From the NCBI GenBank assembly GCA_027858915.1, contig JAQIBT010000070.1:1-43183 (forward strand): a DNA stretch of 43,183 bases, written 5' to 3'. Source of the DNA: Salinisphaera sp. GTDB taxonomy: Bacteria > Pseudomonadota > Gammaproteobacteria > Nevskiales > Salinisphaeraceae. The position numbers and the translations under genes are program-made. Below are positions 43,061 through 43,183 of the stretch, one piece after another. Position 1 is the stretch's first letter. Every line of letters begins with the position of its first letter. The notes beneath the pieces are model-generated. The model was not told the origin of the DNA. It saw only the letters and a program-made list of their open reading frames with translations, and made no database searches.

Positions 43061-43183
43061 CTAGGAGTCTGTCGGACTCAACCGATCGCGATCCTGATAA
43101 AATAACAGAGCTGCAGCCCGCCGGATTTCGAGGTTCTCATGGCCGATAGATTCCGACCGATCAACCGTGATACCCCGCATCTG
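43061..43183 (+). mobile_element. Insertion sequence, left end (IS1182-like), runs off the window
   Basis: A putative outer end GAGTCTGTCGGACTC (43065-43079), itself a small palindrome and preceded by CTAG, lies 60 bp before a transposase start. The sequence left of it (about 42990-43060) is AT-rich. Only the first 123 bases of the element are in view, so the other end, the target duplication and the family assignment cannot be verified. Confidence 0.6.
43139..43183 (+). CDS. Transposase N-terminus (IS1182-like), truncated by window end
   Basis: Only 15 codons are visible: MADRFRPINRDTPHL. The F-R/K-P-x-x-R-D-T/Q-P-x-L pattern is how many IS1182-group DDE transposases begin. The GAGG at 43130-43133 precedes the ATG by five bases. 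The frame is open to the window edge. Too little is present to be certain of the family or of activity. Confidence 0.6.
   Translation, partial: MADRFRPINRDTPHL

Noticed and set aside
1-43183. tRNA, rRNA or CRISPR sequences
   Set aside because: No cloverleaf-like gene, ribosomal RNA segment or regularly spaced direct repeats were recognised by eye; a covariance search would be needed to exclude small RNAs.

Overview
The window looks like chromosomal DNA of a GC-rich, Gram-negative, aerobic gammaproteobacterium. The Gram-negative reading rests on a Kdo-hydroxylase-like oxygenase, a heptosyltransferase-family GT9 enzyme and an outer-membrane efflux lipoprotein. An EctB/DoeD-type diaminobutyrate aminotransferase and a TrkAH-like potassium system would suit a halotolerant marine organism of the Salinisphaera kind, but that placement is inference. 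No rRNA, tRNA or CRISPR array was recognised.

Left part (1-17.7 kb, almost all minus strand). From the left edge there is a truncated MFS transporter, a YrhK-domain protein, and a 670-codon ORF joining a patatin-like lipase to a class II glutamine amidotransferase. A short remnant of a wax-ester synthase/DGAT lies just upstream of that ORF. A trkA-trkH pair follows. Next comes a central-carbon block read in the order GabD-like semialdehyde dehydrogenase, EctB/DoeD-like aminotransferase, amidase, fumC, sdhC, sdhD, sdhA, sdhB, maeA. The first three genes look like a catabolic operon whose product (aspartate, if the substrate is diaminobutyrate) would enter the TCA steps encoded next to it. Two related hairpin repeats bracket sdhB.

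Middle part (17.9-22.3 kb). This is an envelope or surface-glycan group: an ATP-grasp enzyme of the sugar-transfer-associated type, a Kdo-hydroxylase-family oxygenase, a ThuA-like protein and a GT2 glycosyltransferase.

Regulatory and export part (22.4-32.6 kb). Two OmpR-type two-component systems diverge. On the minus strand a DUF347 membrane protein is followed by a response regulator and a histidine kinase. On the plus strand a response regulator, a kinase, an outer-membrane factor, an ABC permease, an ABC ATPase and a membrane-fusion protein form one tightly coupled operon for a complete DevBCA/MacAB-like tripartite exporter. Two copies of a MITE-like inverted-repeat element lie here. One sits between the minus-strand regulator and kinase and supplies the kinase start codon. 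The other lies between the two systems and carries an extra nested hairpin module.

Right part (32.9-42.9 kb). This is an unusual accessory group: alpha/beta hydrolase, two overlapping four-helix EamA/SMR-like half transporters, a small membrane ORF, a GT9 glycosyltransferase, an arginase-fold protein, a FemAB/GNAT-like acyltransferase, a stand-alone acyl carrier protein, a FabF-type ketosynthase, a class III aminotransferase, a HAD phosphatase and a 2OG-Fe(II) oxygenase. It reads like a small biosynthetic cluster for an ACP-derived, possibly aminated and exported, lipid or metabolite. I do not recognise it as a named pathway and consider it the best candidate for an undescribed system. The window ends inside an insertion sequence with an IS1182-like transposase start.
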